Below are positions 1 to 7,015 of a stretch of 26,858 bases of DNA, in pieces; position 1 is the stretch's first letter; every line of letters begins with the position of its first letter. The position numbers and the translations under genes are program-made. Origin of the DNA: an uncultured Clostridia bacterium (GTDB taxonomy: Bacteria > Bacillota_I > Bacilli_A > RF39 > UBA660); assembly GCA_947304495.1 (NCBI GenBank), contig CAMZBG010000016.1, forward strand, positions 1 through 26,858. The letters run 5' to 3'. The notes under the pieces were generated by a model. The model searched no databases. It was not told the DNA's origin and saw only the letters and a list, made by a program, of their open reading frames with translations.

Positions 1-957
1 TATATATGTAAAATTCTTAACATTATCATTTAAATCAGCAATTCCTTCAAATAAACTATTTGAATTATATGCATCGCCAAGAACTTCTACAATTAAAAGA
101 ATAAAATGAATAATAGCTAATCTAATAAATAAATCTAAATATGTAGTTAAGCATTGTTTCCACCATTTTTGAAACATATTATCTTTTTTTGGTGCAAGAT
201 AGCCCATTATGGCAACTGGTGCCATAATTTGTAAAAATATTATCTGCGCATATCTTGTACCAACATCAATGCAATACATAACTAGTATATATCCAATAAA
301 TACGCCTACAAGAATGGCCATAAATCCATCAAACCTAATTCTAGGTGTATCTTCTGATTCACTTGAATTTATGCCATTAGAAATATCAAAACTATCTCCT
401 GTAGCTAAGTTTGATAAGTTTTTACTTACAATAACTTGTTCTTCATTGCAACCACCATGACAAACATCTTCATCCACTTCATAAAATAAACCTAACATAT
501 TAGATGAAAATGAGCCACCTAAATCAGCAAAATTAGAATCTTTCTTTCCTATAATAATTTTAGAAATTACTTGATTTTCAATTATTTTATTTTGTAAATC
601 GTATGCCATTGTAAATATTTTTGGTACAAAGGCAATCAAAAGAATAACAACGATAATACGGAAAGTAATGTTACCAACACCTTTTTCTTTATCTAAAAAA
701 TTATCTGGTTGCATAACATACTTAACAAATTCAAAAGTTATATAAAAAGTCATAACGATTGTTAAAATCATCGTAACTCTCTGATATATAGGTTGTATTT
801 GTTCAGATGATAAAATATTCAATCTAGCTACGACCATAAATAAATGATATAGCCAACCAATCAAACTATATATTAAATTACAGAGAACAGCTCCAATACC
901 TCTTAGCGCCTGGCGCCATAAAGGTAAGTTGCCAAATAACGACACTAATATCTGCAT
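1..957 (-). CDS. VirB6/TrbL-like polytopic membrane protein (partial, 3' end outside window)
   Basis: An open frame runs without a stop from an ATG at 957 to the left edge: 319 codons, C-terminus missing. The start has a clear AAGGAGTGG ribosome binding site and lies 17 nt after the stop of the upstream gene. Hydrophobic segments are seen at about residues 21-45, 60-82, 98-118, 210-232, 236-256 and 274-296. A polar loop at about 120-208 contains a CHGGC motif. Several helices followed by a soluble loop and a second helix block resembles VirB6/TrbL-type inner-membrane channel proteins of type IV secretion and conjugation systems. That match rests on topology and neighbours, not a recognised signature. 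It would act in the cell membrane with the two upstream products. It could also be a lineage-specific membrane protein unrelated to conjugation. The reading frame is secure; the function is moderate. Confidence 0.7.
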   Translation of the reverse strand, partial: MQILVSLFGNLPLWRQALRGIGAVLCNLIYSLIGWLYHLFMVVARLNILSSEQIQPIYQRVTMILTIVMTFYITFEFVKYVMQPDNFLDKEKGVGNITFRIIVVILLIAFVPKIFTMAYDLQNKIIENQVISKIIIGKKDSNFADLGGSFSSNMLGLFYEVDEDVCHGGCNEEQVIVSKNLSNLATGDSFDISNGINSSESEDTPRIRFDGFMAILVGVFIGYILVMYCIDVGTRYAQIIFLQIMAPVAIMGYLAPKKDNMFQKWWKQCLTTYLDLFIRLAIIHFILLIVEVLGDAYNSNSLFEGIADLNDNVKNFTYI

Positions 958-973
958 AGTATCCACTCCTTAT

Positions 974-1810
974 TTACTTAAAATTACAACTTGTATAGCC
1001 TAAGCCCTCCCAAGCAATATTAGCTAAATTCATAATCGCGTTTATAAAAACAGGCACAAAGAACACCAATACTCCCATAATAATTCTTTTAATAAAAGTT
1101 TTTTGTGCTTTTTTCATGTCATCTTCTTTTTGAGCAACAACTGCCTTAAAGAAGTCAAATGAGCCATATCCAACAATCAAAGCTGGAACAATAAATTTTG
1201 GATACAGTAATATATCCTCAAGCATTTTTTTAAATTCTGCATCAAACAACTGATCACAAGTTATAGTTACTGTTTTACCACCACTTTTTACTCGCATATC
1301 TTTCTCTTTTTTTGTCGTAGTAGATGGTGTTACATCATAAACAGGAAGGACTTCAGCATAATATTGTTCAGAAGTTCTTATTGTTCCTGATGAAGTATAT
1401 CTATCTGTTAGCCATACTTTCATATTGCTTACTTGTGCTGAAGCTGTTTTAAAGCTATTCGCATCACTAGCATTATCAAATCCCCATACACCATCTGAAT
1501 CAAACCATAAACTTCTAACTTTTTGTCTAAATACAAGATACCTAGGACATCCTGAAGAAACAGCTTTTACTGTAATTCCAGTTTCTGAATCTTTTTTATC
1601 TTTTTTACGATTGATAAGTGGTTCCGTTTTAAAAATGTTATTTTTTCCACCGCCTCTTACATCGATTGTTACATCTCCAGTTGTTGGATCATATGTAAGA
1701 TTACTTCCATTTCCTGAATAATAACATTTACTATCCGTATCTGCATATACTCTATTTATTCCTAAAACCATTATAAATAATAGTAAAAATACATATTTTT
1801 GATATCTCAT
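974..1810 (-). CDS. Secreted/membrane protein with C-terminal VirB2/TrbC-like two-helix module
   Basis: 278 aa. An N-terminal signal peptide (about residues 1-23, ending VYA) is followed by an unrecognised polar, probably extracytoplasmic domain (about 24-195), then two helices (about 203-221 and 241-262) joined by a charged loop with KEDDMKKAQK. The last region closely matches the small protein encoded at 1921-2250: 24 identical positions out of 39 by hand over residues 222-260, including KAV, KED, AQK, IKR and LVFFVPV. Cysteines at 29, 88, 185 and 275 suggest disulfides; C185 and C275 bracket the two-helix module, as in the small paralog. The RBS GAGGTGC precedes the ATG. It is probably co-transcribed with the VirB6-like gene 16 nt downstream. 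The N-terminal domain is unrecognised. I infer a structural component of a type IV secretion-like envelope machine. Confidence 0.75.
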   Translation of the reverse strand: MRYQKYVFLLLFIMVLGINRVYADTDSKCYYSGNGSNLTYDPTTGDVTIDVRGGGKNNIFKTEPLINRKKDKKDSETGITVKAVSSGCPRYLVFRQKVRSLWFDSDGVWGFDNASDANSFKTASAQVSNMKVWLTDRYTSSGTIRTSEQYYAEVLPVYDVTPSTTTKKEKDMRVKSGGKTVTITCDQLFDAEFKKMLEDILLYPKFIVPALIVGYGSFDFFKAVVAQKEDDMKKAQKTFIKRIIMGVLVFFVPVFINAIMNLANIAWEGLGYTSCNFK

Positions 1811-1852
1811 ATAGCACCTCTTTTTCTTGCATGCGAAAAATACTCCGTATAC

Positions 1853-1861
1853 ATTATATCA
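1853..1861 (-). promoter_or_regulatory. Extended -10 promoter for the 974-1810 gene
   Basis: Read on the minus strand, TGATATAAT is a perfect extended -10 (TG-n-TATAAT), about 43 nt before the ATG. No good -35 is visible because the upstream stretch is the T-run of the preceding terminator. An extended -10 can work without a -35. It would give the downstream two genes a transcript separate from the small pilin-like gene. Confidence 0.55.
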
Positions 1862-1892
1862 TAAAAAAAGAGAAAAAGAAATATCTTTTTCT
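1862..1892 (-). terminator. Rho-independent terminator after the pilin-like gene
   Basis: On the minus strand a perfect 9-bp inverted repeat (arms 1884-1892 and 1871-1879, loop 1880-1883) is followed by a run of seven T (1862-1868). The stem is AT-rich and so probably leaky. It lies between the stop of the small two-helix protein and the next promoter. Confidence 0.6.
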
Positions 1893-1920
1893 ACTAATTT
1901 TATACTAATATTTAATGTAA

Positions 1921-2250
1921 TTATTTTTCAGTAAAATAACAACTTAAGGCGCTTTTAGATTGATTAGTAGCGTCCTTATCATTTGCCGTTGGCAAAATGT
2001 TGTAAAAAATTACATTAACTAAAACTGGAACAAAGAATACTAAAGCCGCATAAATAGCTCTTTTAATAGCCATTTTTTGGGCAGATTTAATCTCATCTTC
2101 TTTACCAGCCATGACAGCTTTTCCTAAATCCATTATTAAAAGTACGACAAGTGCTATAATAATTCCAGCTTGAATTAGTGGCACTACTCCATGTTTAATA
2201 AGTCTAATCACAGGCATTAATGCATCACAAGCACCAGATAAAAATAACAT
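1921..2250 (-). CDS. Small two-TM VirB2/TrbC-like (pilin-like) membrane protein
   Basis: 109 aa from the ATG at 2250, which has a strong AAAGGAGG site. A longer in-frame start at 2298 is rejected because it lies upstream of the -10 box. Two helices (about residues 18-42 and 64-86) are joined by a short basic/acidic loop (KEDEIKSAQK). N- and C-terminal cysteines (C8 in a CDAL motif, C104 in SCYF) flank the helices. Size, two-helix hairpin and a location beside a VirB6-like gene recall VirB2/TrbC-type pilin subunits, though those are usually cleaved and no clear signal peptide is seen. The C-terminal module of the next gene is clearly homologous. It has its own near-consensus promoter and terminator, as expected for a subunit needed in excess. 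Family assignment is inferred; the homology between the two is visible in the residues. Confidence 0.7.
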   Translation of the reverse strand: MLFLSGACDALMPVIRLIKHGVVPLIQAGIIIALVVLLIMDLGKAVMAGKEDEIKSAQKMAIKRAIYAALVFFVPVLVNVIFYNILPTANDKDATNQSKSALSCYFTEK

Positions 2251-2278
2251 TATAATTCCTCCTTTTTCACTTAATACA

Positions 2279-2307
2279 ATAATATAATAAAAACCCATTT
2301 ATGTCAA
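2279..2307 (-). promoter_or_regulatory. Sigma-A-type promoter of the pilin-like gene
   Basis: Minus-strand TTGACA (2302-2307) and TATTAT (2279-2284) are separated by exactly 17 nt. The -35 is perfect and the -10 has one mismatch. The predicted transcript starts near 2272, which supports the ATG at 2250 and excludes the longer start at 2298. Confidence 0.75.
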
Positions 2308-2317
2308 TATTTTACAT

Positions 2318-3589
2318 TTATTTTGTATATTCAAATTCATAATCTAATATTTTGATAATATCTCCTTCTTGAATTCCCATCTTTTCTAATTCTTCATCTA
2401 CACCCATATTTCTAAGCTTTTTAGCAAACCTAGATATTGCTTCTTCGGTATTAAAGTTAATCATTTTGAATATTTTCTCTACCTTTTCACCTTTTATTTG
2501 ATATGTATGATCATTTTCTTTAACTATTGTAAATGGTTTTTCTTGTTTAAATTTATATAATACATGTCTTTCTTGTACTTCTTCTTCATATAATACTTCT
2601 TCTTTAGTATTCTTTACTAATTCAGATAATGCTTTAATTAAAGTATCTAAATTTTGGTTAGTTAAAGCTGATATTTCATAAATATCTCTATCGATTTTCT
2701 TTTTAAATTCTAATAAATTTTCTTTACTATTAGGTAAATCCATCTTATTAGCAATTATTATTTCTTGTTTATTTAATAATTTAGGACTAAATGTTTCTAA
2801 TTCTTTTCTGATAACTTGATAATCTTCATAAGGATCTCTTCCCTCTGAAGCAGACATATCTATTACATGAGCAATTATTTTAGTCCTTTCAATATGTTTT
2901 AAAAATTTATGTCCAAGTCCTAATCCTTCACTAGCACCTTCGATAAGTCCTGGTAAATCAGCTATAACAAAACTATTATCTTTAGTAGTTACTACTCCTA
3001 AATTTGGTGATAAAGTTGTAAAATGATAAGCTGCAATCTTAGGATTAGCATTAGTTATCATTGAAAGCAATGTTGATTTACCAACACTAGGTAAACCTAC
3101 TAACCCTACATCAGCTAACATTCTAAGCTCTACTTTTATCTTTCTTTCTTCACCTGGTTCTCCACGTTCAGCAAATGATGGACAAGGATTTGTTTTAGTA
3201 GCAAGTGATACATTACCTCTACCACCTTTTCCTCCATAAGCTACGATTACTTCTTCATTGTGATGAGTTAAATCAGCAATAACCATATTCGTATCATAAT
3301 CTTTTACTGTAGTTCCTACCGGAACTTTAATAATCATATCATTAGCATACGCCCCTGATTTATTCTTACCTTCTCCATTTTTGCCAGGTTCACCTTTAAC
3401 ATTTTTAAGATATCTTAAATCAATTAAAGTTTTAAGTCCTTCGTCAGCTCTAAAGATGATATCAGCGCCTTTTCCACCATTTCCACCATTAGGTCCACCC
3501 ATTGGCACAAACTTTTCTCGTCTATAGGCCATACATCCATCTCCACCACGTCCAGCACTAACTTCCATAACAACTTCATCAATAAACAT
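2318..3589 (-). CDS. obgE: GTPase Obg (CgtA family)
   Basis: 423 aa from the ATG at 3589 (MFIDEVVMEV), which fits the usual Obg start. The upstream GTG at 3598 is part of the AGAGGTG ribosome binding site. Domains in order: glycine-rich Obg fold (about 1-155), G domain with Walker A GLPSVGKST (about 165-173), switch region DLPGLIEGASEGLGLG, NKMD specificity motif, and the C-terminal OCT domain ending near YEFEYTK. Obg binds the large ribosomal subunit, takes part in 50S maturation and responds to (p)ppGpp in characterised bacteria. All key GTPase motifs are present and the length is normal. It appears monocistronic, with a strong promoter upstream and the pilin-like gene's own promoter just downstream. 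No rplU/rpmA neighbours are present, unlike many genomes. Confidence 0.97.
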   Translation of the reverse strand: MFIDEVVMEVSAGRGGDGCMAYRREKFVPMGGPNGGNGGKGADIIFRADEGLKTLIDLRYLKNVKGEPGKNGEGKNKSGAYANDMIIKVPVGTTVKDYDTNMVIADLTHHNEEVIVAYGGKGGRGNVSLATKTNPCPSFAERGEPGEERKIKVELRMLADVGLVGLPSVGKSTLLSMITNANPKIAAYHFTTLSPNLGVVTTKDNSFVIADLPGLIEGASEGLGLGHKFLKHIERTKIIAHVIDMSASEGRDPYEDYQVIRKELETFSPKLLNKQEIIIANKMDLPNSKENLLEFKKKIDRDIYEISALTNQNLDTLIKALSELVKNTKEEVLYEEEVQERHVLYKFKQEKPFTIVKENDHTYQIKGEKVEKIFKMINFNTEEAISRFAKKLRNMGVDEELEKMGIQEGDIIKILDYEFEYTK

Positions 3590-3612
3590 GTCACTCACCT
3601 CTATTCATATTA

Positions 3613-3672
3613 ATTATAACATAAATTTCTTCGCTTACGTGTAATTATATAATAGTTAATAATTAAATTCAA
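3613..3672 (-). promoter_or_regulatory. obgE promoter region (two candidates)
   Basis: Candidate 1 on the minus strand is TTGAAT (3667-3672), a 17-nt spacer, then a perfect TATAAT (3644-3649). Candidate 2 is an extended -10, TG-T-TATAAT (TATAAT at 3613-3618), nearer the gene. Both are placed to drive obgE and may be tandem promoters. Confidence 0.65.
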
Positions 3673-3674
3673 GT

Positions 3675-3708
3675 ATTAATAAAAAAAGTGGAAAATTCCA
3701 CTTTTTTT
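3675..3708 (-). terminator. Terminator after the DUF2207 gene
   Basis: An inverted repeat (AAAAAAAGTGG facing CCACTTTTTTT) lies immediately after the TAG stop at 3709-3711. On the minus strand a T-run follows the stem. It ends the lemA operon just before the obgE promoter. Confidence 0.8.
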
Positions 3709-5388
3709 CTAACGACCACCCATAGAGCCGCCGCCACCGAAGGAACCGCCTCCTCCTCCGCCAGAAGAGAATCCTCCTCCACCAGAAGAATAACTTTCAG
3801 CAGCACTTCTTGCAGCACTAGCAGCATGTACAGTATTTACAGATAAATTATTGATATATGTAAGTGTATTATAATCAATATTTCTAGCTTCCATCTGTTC
3901 AACAATTTCCGGATATAAATTCTTAAATTGTTTTGCTACTTTTTCGGCCATTCCAAATAAATATGCAAACATCAAATATTCATCCCATAGTTGTACTTCA
4001 ATAGCCTCTTTGTTTTTCATATCAGAAAATTCTTTAAAGAATAATTTAAGTCCATACAATTCTTGACTATCTTTATATATCATATCATCCATGACATTTT
4101 TCTTTTTACATTCTTCTTTATTTGTTCTCTTATAAATATGATTTTCACTCTTTAATTTACTTATCTCATTATTTTGAATACGTGTAAATATTCCAAAGAA
4201 TTTACTATAATTTTTTCTACTCCATTTTTCAAGTTCTTTAGGTTCAAGATAACCATCTAAACTAGCTTTATACATTATATCAAACAAATCTCTTTCAACA
4301 TCTATATCAAATGATGGATTCATTGTCAAATCAATCATACTAGTTTCTTTATTAAATATTCCTTTAGTCTCATTCTTCATAGCAATCTTACCCTGTCTTA
4401 ACCATTTCAAAATAATTGCTCCAAAAATATTAGTTTCTTTATAATCAAAATTATTTAAATTAATTAAAGCATTAGCATAATATATATCTTTATTACAAGG
4501 AATATCTCTAAACATTGGCGTATTCTTTTTATCTATTGTCTTATTATCTTTATATCCATATCCACTCTTACTTGCCGCTACAATTATTCCCACAATAAAT
4601 GCAAGTGGAACTATTGTAGTAAGAATAGAAAATATCATATCGATAATACTAAACGCATTATCAGTATCCAATCCATAATCATAATCAAATGTTCCTTCTT
4701 CTGCCATATTGTATACTTCATCAAAATTACTAAAATTACCATTTGTATTATCAGTATTAAATGTAGCTAATGGAAATTTAACTAACAAAACAACATAATC
4801 ATTAATAACACTATATCCATCATTAGTCATTTCTATCTTTCCATCTTTAACATAAGCATAACCTTGATATCCATATCCCCATACATCTAATGTATCAGGA
4901 AATTCATAAAAACTACTTACTTTAACTGTAAAATTATCAAGTGTTACATTAGGAAATAATGTTTGATATAATACTTGACTATCACTTGTATTAGTAATAA
5001 AGTTAGACATCGTATAGCTAAGTAAAAATTTATGTCTACTCATATCCCCTTTACCAAAACATAACTCTATTCCTTCACTAACATAGTTTATTCCATAGTA
5101 TCCTCTTTTTTGAATAAGACTCTCATTAATATTCCATTCTTTATAAGTTAAATCATTATTATCCATTTTAACTGTAAAATCAGATACCTCTTGATTACCT
5201 AAATTATATAATTGTTTATACCATTCGCTTCCACTATCCGCTTGTACATCCCATAATTCAGTAATTTTAGCAGTACCATCTTTCTCTAAATATATATTCA
5301 TATCAATATTGTATATATGATCTGCAAATACTTTTATCGGATTAACTAAAACAAATAGAAATAATATAGAAAATAATTTCTTTTTCAT
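3709..5388 (-). CDS. DUF2207-family membrane protein with Gly-rich tail
   Basis: 559 aa. A signal peptide (about 1-22, ending KVFA) is followed by a beta-rich extracytoplasmic domain (about 23-235), a transmembrane segment (about 247-272), a long cytoplasmic helical region, and a tail of Gly/Ser/Phe repeats (about 531-559, e.g. GGGGFSSGGGG) ending MGGR. This layout fits DUF2207 proteins, often adjacent to lemA; their function is unknown. The ATG has RBS AAAGGAGTGAT and starts 4 nt after the stop of the YgjP-like gene, so the two are co-transcribed. The second transmembrane pair found in many relatives is not obvious here. The Gly-rich tail is typical of the family and could be an interaction or disordered segment. 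Family call is confident; biochemical role unknown. Confidence 0.85.
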   Translation of the reverse strand: MKKKLFSILFLFVLVNPIKVFADHIYNIDMNIYLEKDGTAKITELWDVQADSGSEWYKQLYNLGNQEVSDFTVKMDNNDLTYKEWNINESLIQKRGYYGINYVSEGIELCFGKGDMSRHKFLLSYTMSNFITNTSDSQVLYQTLFPNVTLDNFTVKVSSFYEFPDTLDVWGYGYQGYAYVKDGKIEMTNDGYSVINDYVVLLVKFPLATFNTDNTNGNFSNFDEVYNMAEEGTFDYDYGLDTDNAFSIIDMIFSILTTIVPLAFIVGIIVAASKSGYGYKDNKTIDKKNTPMFRDIPCNKDIYYANALINLNNFDYKETNIFGAIILKWLRQGKIAMKNETKGIFNKETSMIDLTMNPSFDIDVERDLFDIMYKASLDGYLEPKELEKWSRKNYSKFFGIFTRIQNNEISKLKSENHIYKRTNKEECKKKNVMDDMIYKDSQELYGLKLFFKEFSDMKNKEAIEVQLWDEYLMFAYLFGMAEKVAKQFKNLYPEIVEQMEARNIDYNTLTYINNLSVNTVHAASAARSAAESYSSGGGGFSSGGGGGGSFGGGGSMGGR

Positions 5389-5392
5389 ATTA

Positions 5393-6019
5393 TCACTCCT
5401 TTAACATTTTCTTACATTCTTTATATCTAGGATAATACTTATTCACCAAAGACCAAAAATTCTTTGAATGATCATGATGTACAAAATGACTAAGTTCATG
5501 TACAATAACATAATCGAGACAACTTATATCATATTTAGATAAATTATAATTTAATGTAACATTATGATTTCTAATATTACATACTCCCCATCTACTAGTC
5601 ATCTTTCTTATCTTTAAATTAGGTACTGGTATTTTTTCTTCAAACACGCTATACCAATAATCTAATCTACTCTGATATATATTTTTTATCTCATTATCCA
5701 AATACTTATATAATTTCTTTTCATCTGGTGCATATAACTTATTACCATTAAACTCTATATCATTAAAACCGTAAATAACATCATATTCACACCCAAAATA
5801 ATAGAAATTACTACCCTTTTTTTGTTTTTTATTATCACTATCTAACATCTTTTTAATACTTCCAAGATTATCATTAATTAATTTCATAATACTCTTATTT
5901 GATGTCATATAATTAGTAGTAACAACTATTCTACCATTCTTTACTCTTATATAAGTATTCCGATTATTCTTTTTAATAACATCTATATCATATAATACAT
6001 CATCTATTTTAATATTCAT
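5393..6019 (-). CDS. YgjP-like (COG1451, DUF45) zinc metallopeptidase-like protein
   Basis: 208 aa. The C-terminal half carries the HELSH zinc motif (about residues 174-178) followed by HHDHSKNFW, where H184 is in the usual position of a third ligand. Upstream is the family-typical SRWGVCN (about 142-148). This matches the YgjP/DUF45 family, cytosolic proteins of the WLM/SprT-like zincin group. The substrate is unknown, though hydrolase activity is generally predicted. The N-terminal half (about 1-110) is a beta-rich domain usual for the family. The ATG follows an AGGGGGAAAT site. It lies between lemA and the DUF2207 gene with tight spacing downstream. That insertion inside a lemA/DUF2207 pair hints at a functional link, which is inference. 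Confidence 0.88.
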   Translation of the reverse strand: MNIKIDDVLYDIDVIKKNNRNTYIRVKNGRIVVTTNYMTSNKSIMKLINDNLGSIKKMLDSDNKKQKKGSNFYYFGCEYDVIYGFNDIEFNGNKLYAPDEKKLYKYLDNEIKNIYQSRLDYWYSVFEEKIPVPNLKIRKMTSRWGVCNIRNHNVTLNYNLSKYDISCLDYVIVHELSHFVHHDHSKNFWSLVNKYYPRYKECKKMLKE

Positions 6020-6033
6020 ATTTCCCCCTAAAG

Positions 6034-6052
6034 AAAAAGACTATTATAGTCT
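6034..6052 (-). terminator. Weak hairpin/attenuator between lemA and the YgjP-like gene
   Basis: AGACTA and TAGTCT (6038-6043 and 6047-6052) form a 6-bp stem with a 3-nt loop. On the minus strand TTTTT follows. The stem starts at the lemA stop codon. It may lower expression of the downstream genes relative to lemA rather than fully terminate. Confidence 0.45.
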
Positions 6053-6605
6053 AAAAAGATACTTTAGGTGTTTCTTTTTCTTCTTCGCTAGCTTTAAAGA
6101 AATCAAATCTCTTAAATTTGAACAAATTAGCTACTATATTAGATGGAAACATTTCAACAAGATTGTTAAATGACATAGCTGAGTCATTATAGAATTGTCT
6201 AGCATAAGTAATCTTATCTTCAGTTTCTTTTAAGTCACCTTGTAGTGCTAAAAAGTTCTCGTTAGCTTTAAGTTCTGGATATGCTTCAGCTAGAGCAAAT
6301 AATTTATTTAATGCTCCAGTAAGTTCATTGTTAGCTTCAACTTTCTCATTTACACTGCCAGCACTAACAGCTTTATTTCTAGCTTCAATTACTGCTGTAA
6401 GTGTTCCTTCCTCATGTTTTGCATATCCTTTTACTGTTTCAACTAAATTTGGTATTAAATCAGCTCTTCTTTTAAGTTGTACATCAATTTGACTAAATTG
6501 ATTATTAACCTTGTTTCTAGCATTAACTAATTTGTTATAAACGCCAATAACATAGAAAACTACAAGAGCTAACACACCAACTACTATAATAATTACAGTA
6601 CCCAT
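6051..6605 (-). CDS. lemA: LemA family protein
   Basis: 184 aa from the ATG at 6605. A second ATG 6 nt upstream directly abuts the AGGAGG site and is too close to be used. A single N-terminal transmembrane helix (about 1-22) is followed by the LemA core: VNARNKVNNQFSQIDVQLKR, RADLIPNLVETVKGYAKHE, then coiled helices with VIEARNKAV and YNDSAMSFNN, ending in a short charged tail. LemA proteins are anchored by the N-terminus with a helical-bundle domain; their molecular function is not established. Length is normal. It is the first gene of a lemA - ygjP-like - DUF2207 operon with its own promoter, divergent from the spore-protein gene. Confidence 0.95.
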   Translation of the reverse strand: MGTVIIIVVGVLALVVFYVIGVYNKLVNARNKVNNQFSQIDVQLKRRADLIPNLVETVKGYAKHEEGTLTAVIEARNKAVSAGSVNEKVEANNELTGALNKLFALAEAYPELKANENFLALQGDLKETEDKITYARQFYNDSAMSFNNLVEMFPSNIVANLFKFKRFDFFKASEEEKETPKVSF

Positions 6606-6623
6606 AATCATCCTCCTAAAATA

Positions 6624-6652
6624 ATTATATAAAATAATTTTTAAAAAGTCTA
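6624..6652 (-). promoter_or_regulatory. lemA promoter
   Basis: Minus strand TAGACT (6647-6652), 17-nt spacer, perfect TATAAT (6624-6629), 18 nt before the start codon. Confidence 0.65.
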
Positions 6653-6677
6653 CAAAATAGTTGTCGATTTAAAAAAA

Positions 6678-6717
6678 TATTATATGATGCATATGAAAGA
6701 GGATAATTCATATAATA
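6678..6717. repeat. 10-bp inverted repeat in the lemA/sspI divergent region
   Basis: TATTATATGA (6678-6687) and its exact complement TCATATAATA (6708-6717) are separated by 20 bp. A nested pair, ATATGAA (6691-6697) and TTCATAT (6707-6713), overlaps it. It lies between the lemA promoter and sspI. It could be an operator or an RNA hairpin in a leader; AT-rich chance is also possible. Confidence 0.5.
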
Positions 6718-6718
6718 A

Positions 6719-6782
6719 GTATGAAAAGAATTTAAGAATTCTTATTATAAAATGTATATTTCTAAACATTTATTCCATACTA
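6719..6782 (+). promoter_or_regulatory. Candidate sigma-G-like promoters for sspI
   Basis: SigG promoters of Bacillus are described by GHATR at -35 and CATNHTA at -10, with 17-18 nt between. Two matches occur. GTATG (6719-6723), 17 nt, CTTATTA (6741-6747) has one -10 mismatch and leaves a normal leader. GTATA (6754-6758), 17 nt, CATACTA (6776-6782) is perfect but so close to the ATG at 6797 that the leader would barely hold the ribosome binding site. The first is more plausible on spacing. In AT-rich DNA such matches are not rare. Confidence 0.35.
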
Positions 6783-6796
6783 TTAATGGTGATTAT

Positions 6797-7015
6797 ATGG
6801 AAAACATTGATATTAGAAATTATATTATTGAAAATTTTAAAAATGACAATGAAGAAAAAATTAGAGATTCAATTGAAACGACAATTAAATTTAAAGATGA
6901 AGATGCTCTAATTGGTCTAGGTGTCTTATTTGAATTATTATGGAATAGTTCTAATGATGAAGAAAAAAATCATTATTTAAAAATAATTAATAAAGAAATC
7001 AAAACCTGTCACTAG
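6797..7015 (+). CDS. sspI: Small acid-soluble spore protein, SspI family
   Basis: 72 aa from the ATG at 6797, preceded by GGTGAT. I recognise the SspI pattern: N-terminal IRNYIIENF, a middle IRDSIETTI, then the hallmark IGLGVLFELLWN (B. subtilis SspI, recalled from memory, has PGLGVLFEVIW) and a C-terminal EEKNHYLKII helix. Length and start agree with the family (about 71 aa). SspI-type SASPs are minor proteins of the spore core, made in the forespore and expected under SigG. The gene stands alone on the plus strand. Its stop codon lies in the loop of a terminator shared with murE, overlapping the murE stop by 4 nt. Longer overlapping frames starting at 6684 or 6752 are not supported. This is the only clear sporulation gene in the window. 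Confidence 0.88.
   Translation: MENIDIRNYIIENFKNDNEEKIRDSIETTIKFKDEDALIGLGVLFELLWNSSNDEEKNHYLKIINKEIKTCH

Noticed and set aside
209..460. Plus-strand open frame of 83 codons
   Set aside because: Antisense to the continuous VirB6-like frame that has an RBS and membrane pattern; no RBS of its own.
1425..1721. Plus-strand open frame of 98 codons
   Set aside because: Antisense shadow of the signal-peptide protein; no promoter or RBS.
1921..2298. 125-aa version of the pilin-like protein
   Set aside because: The 2298 start lies upstream of the -10 box; the ATG at 2250 has AAAGGAGG.
3715..3800. Repetitive GC-rich codons at the end of the DUF2207 gene, looking like a short tandem repeat
   Set aside because: In frame these are the Gly/Ser tail normal for the family; not a CRISPR or mobile repeat.
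6684..6911. Plus-strand open frame of 75 codons before and across sspI
   Set aside because: Overlaps the well-recognised SspI frame in another phase; low-complexity Ile/Lys/Leu translation.
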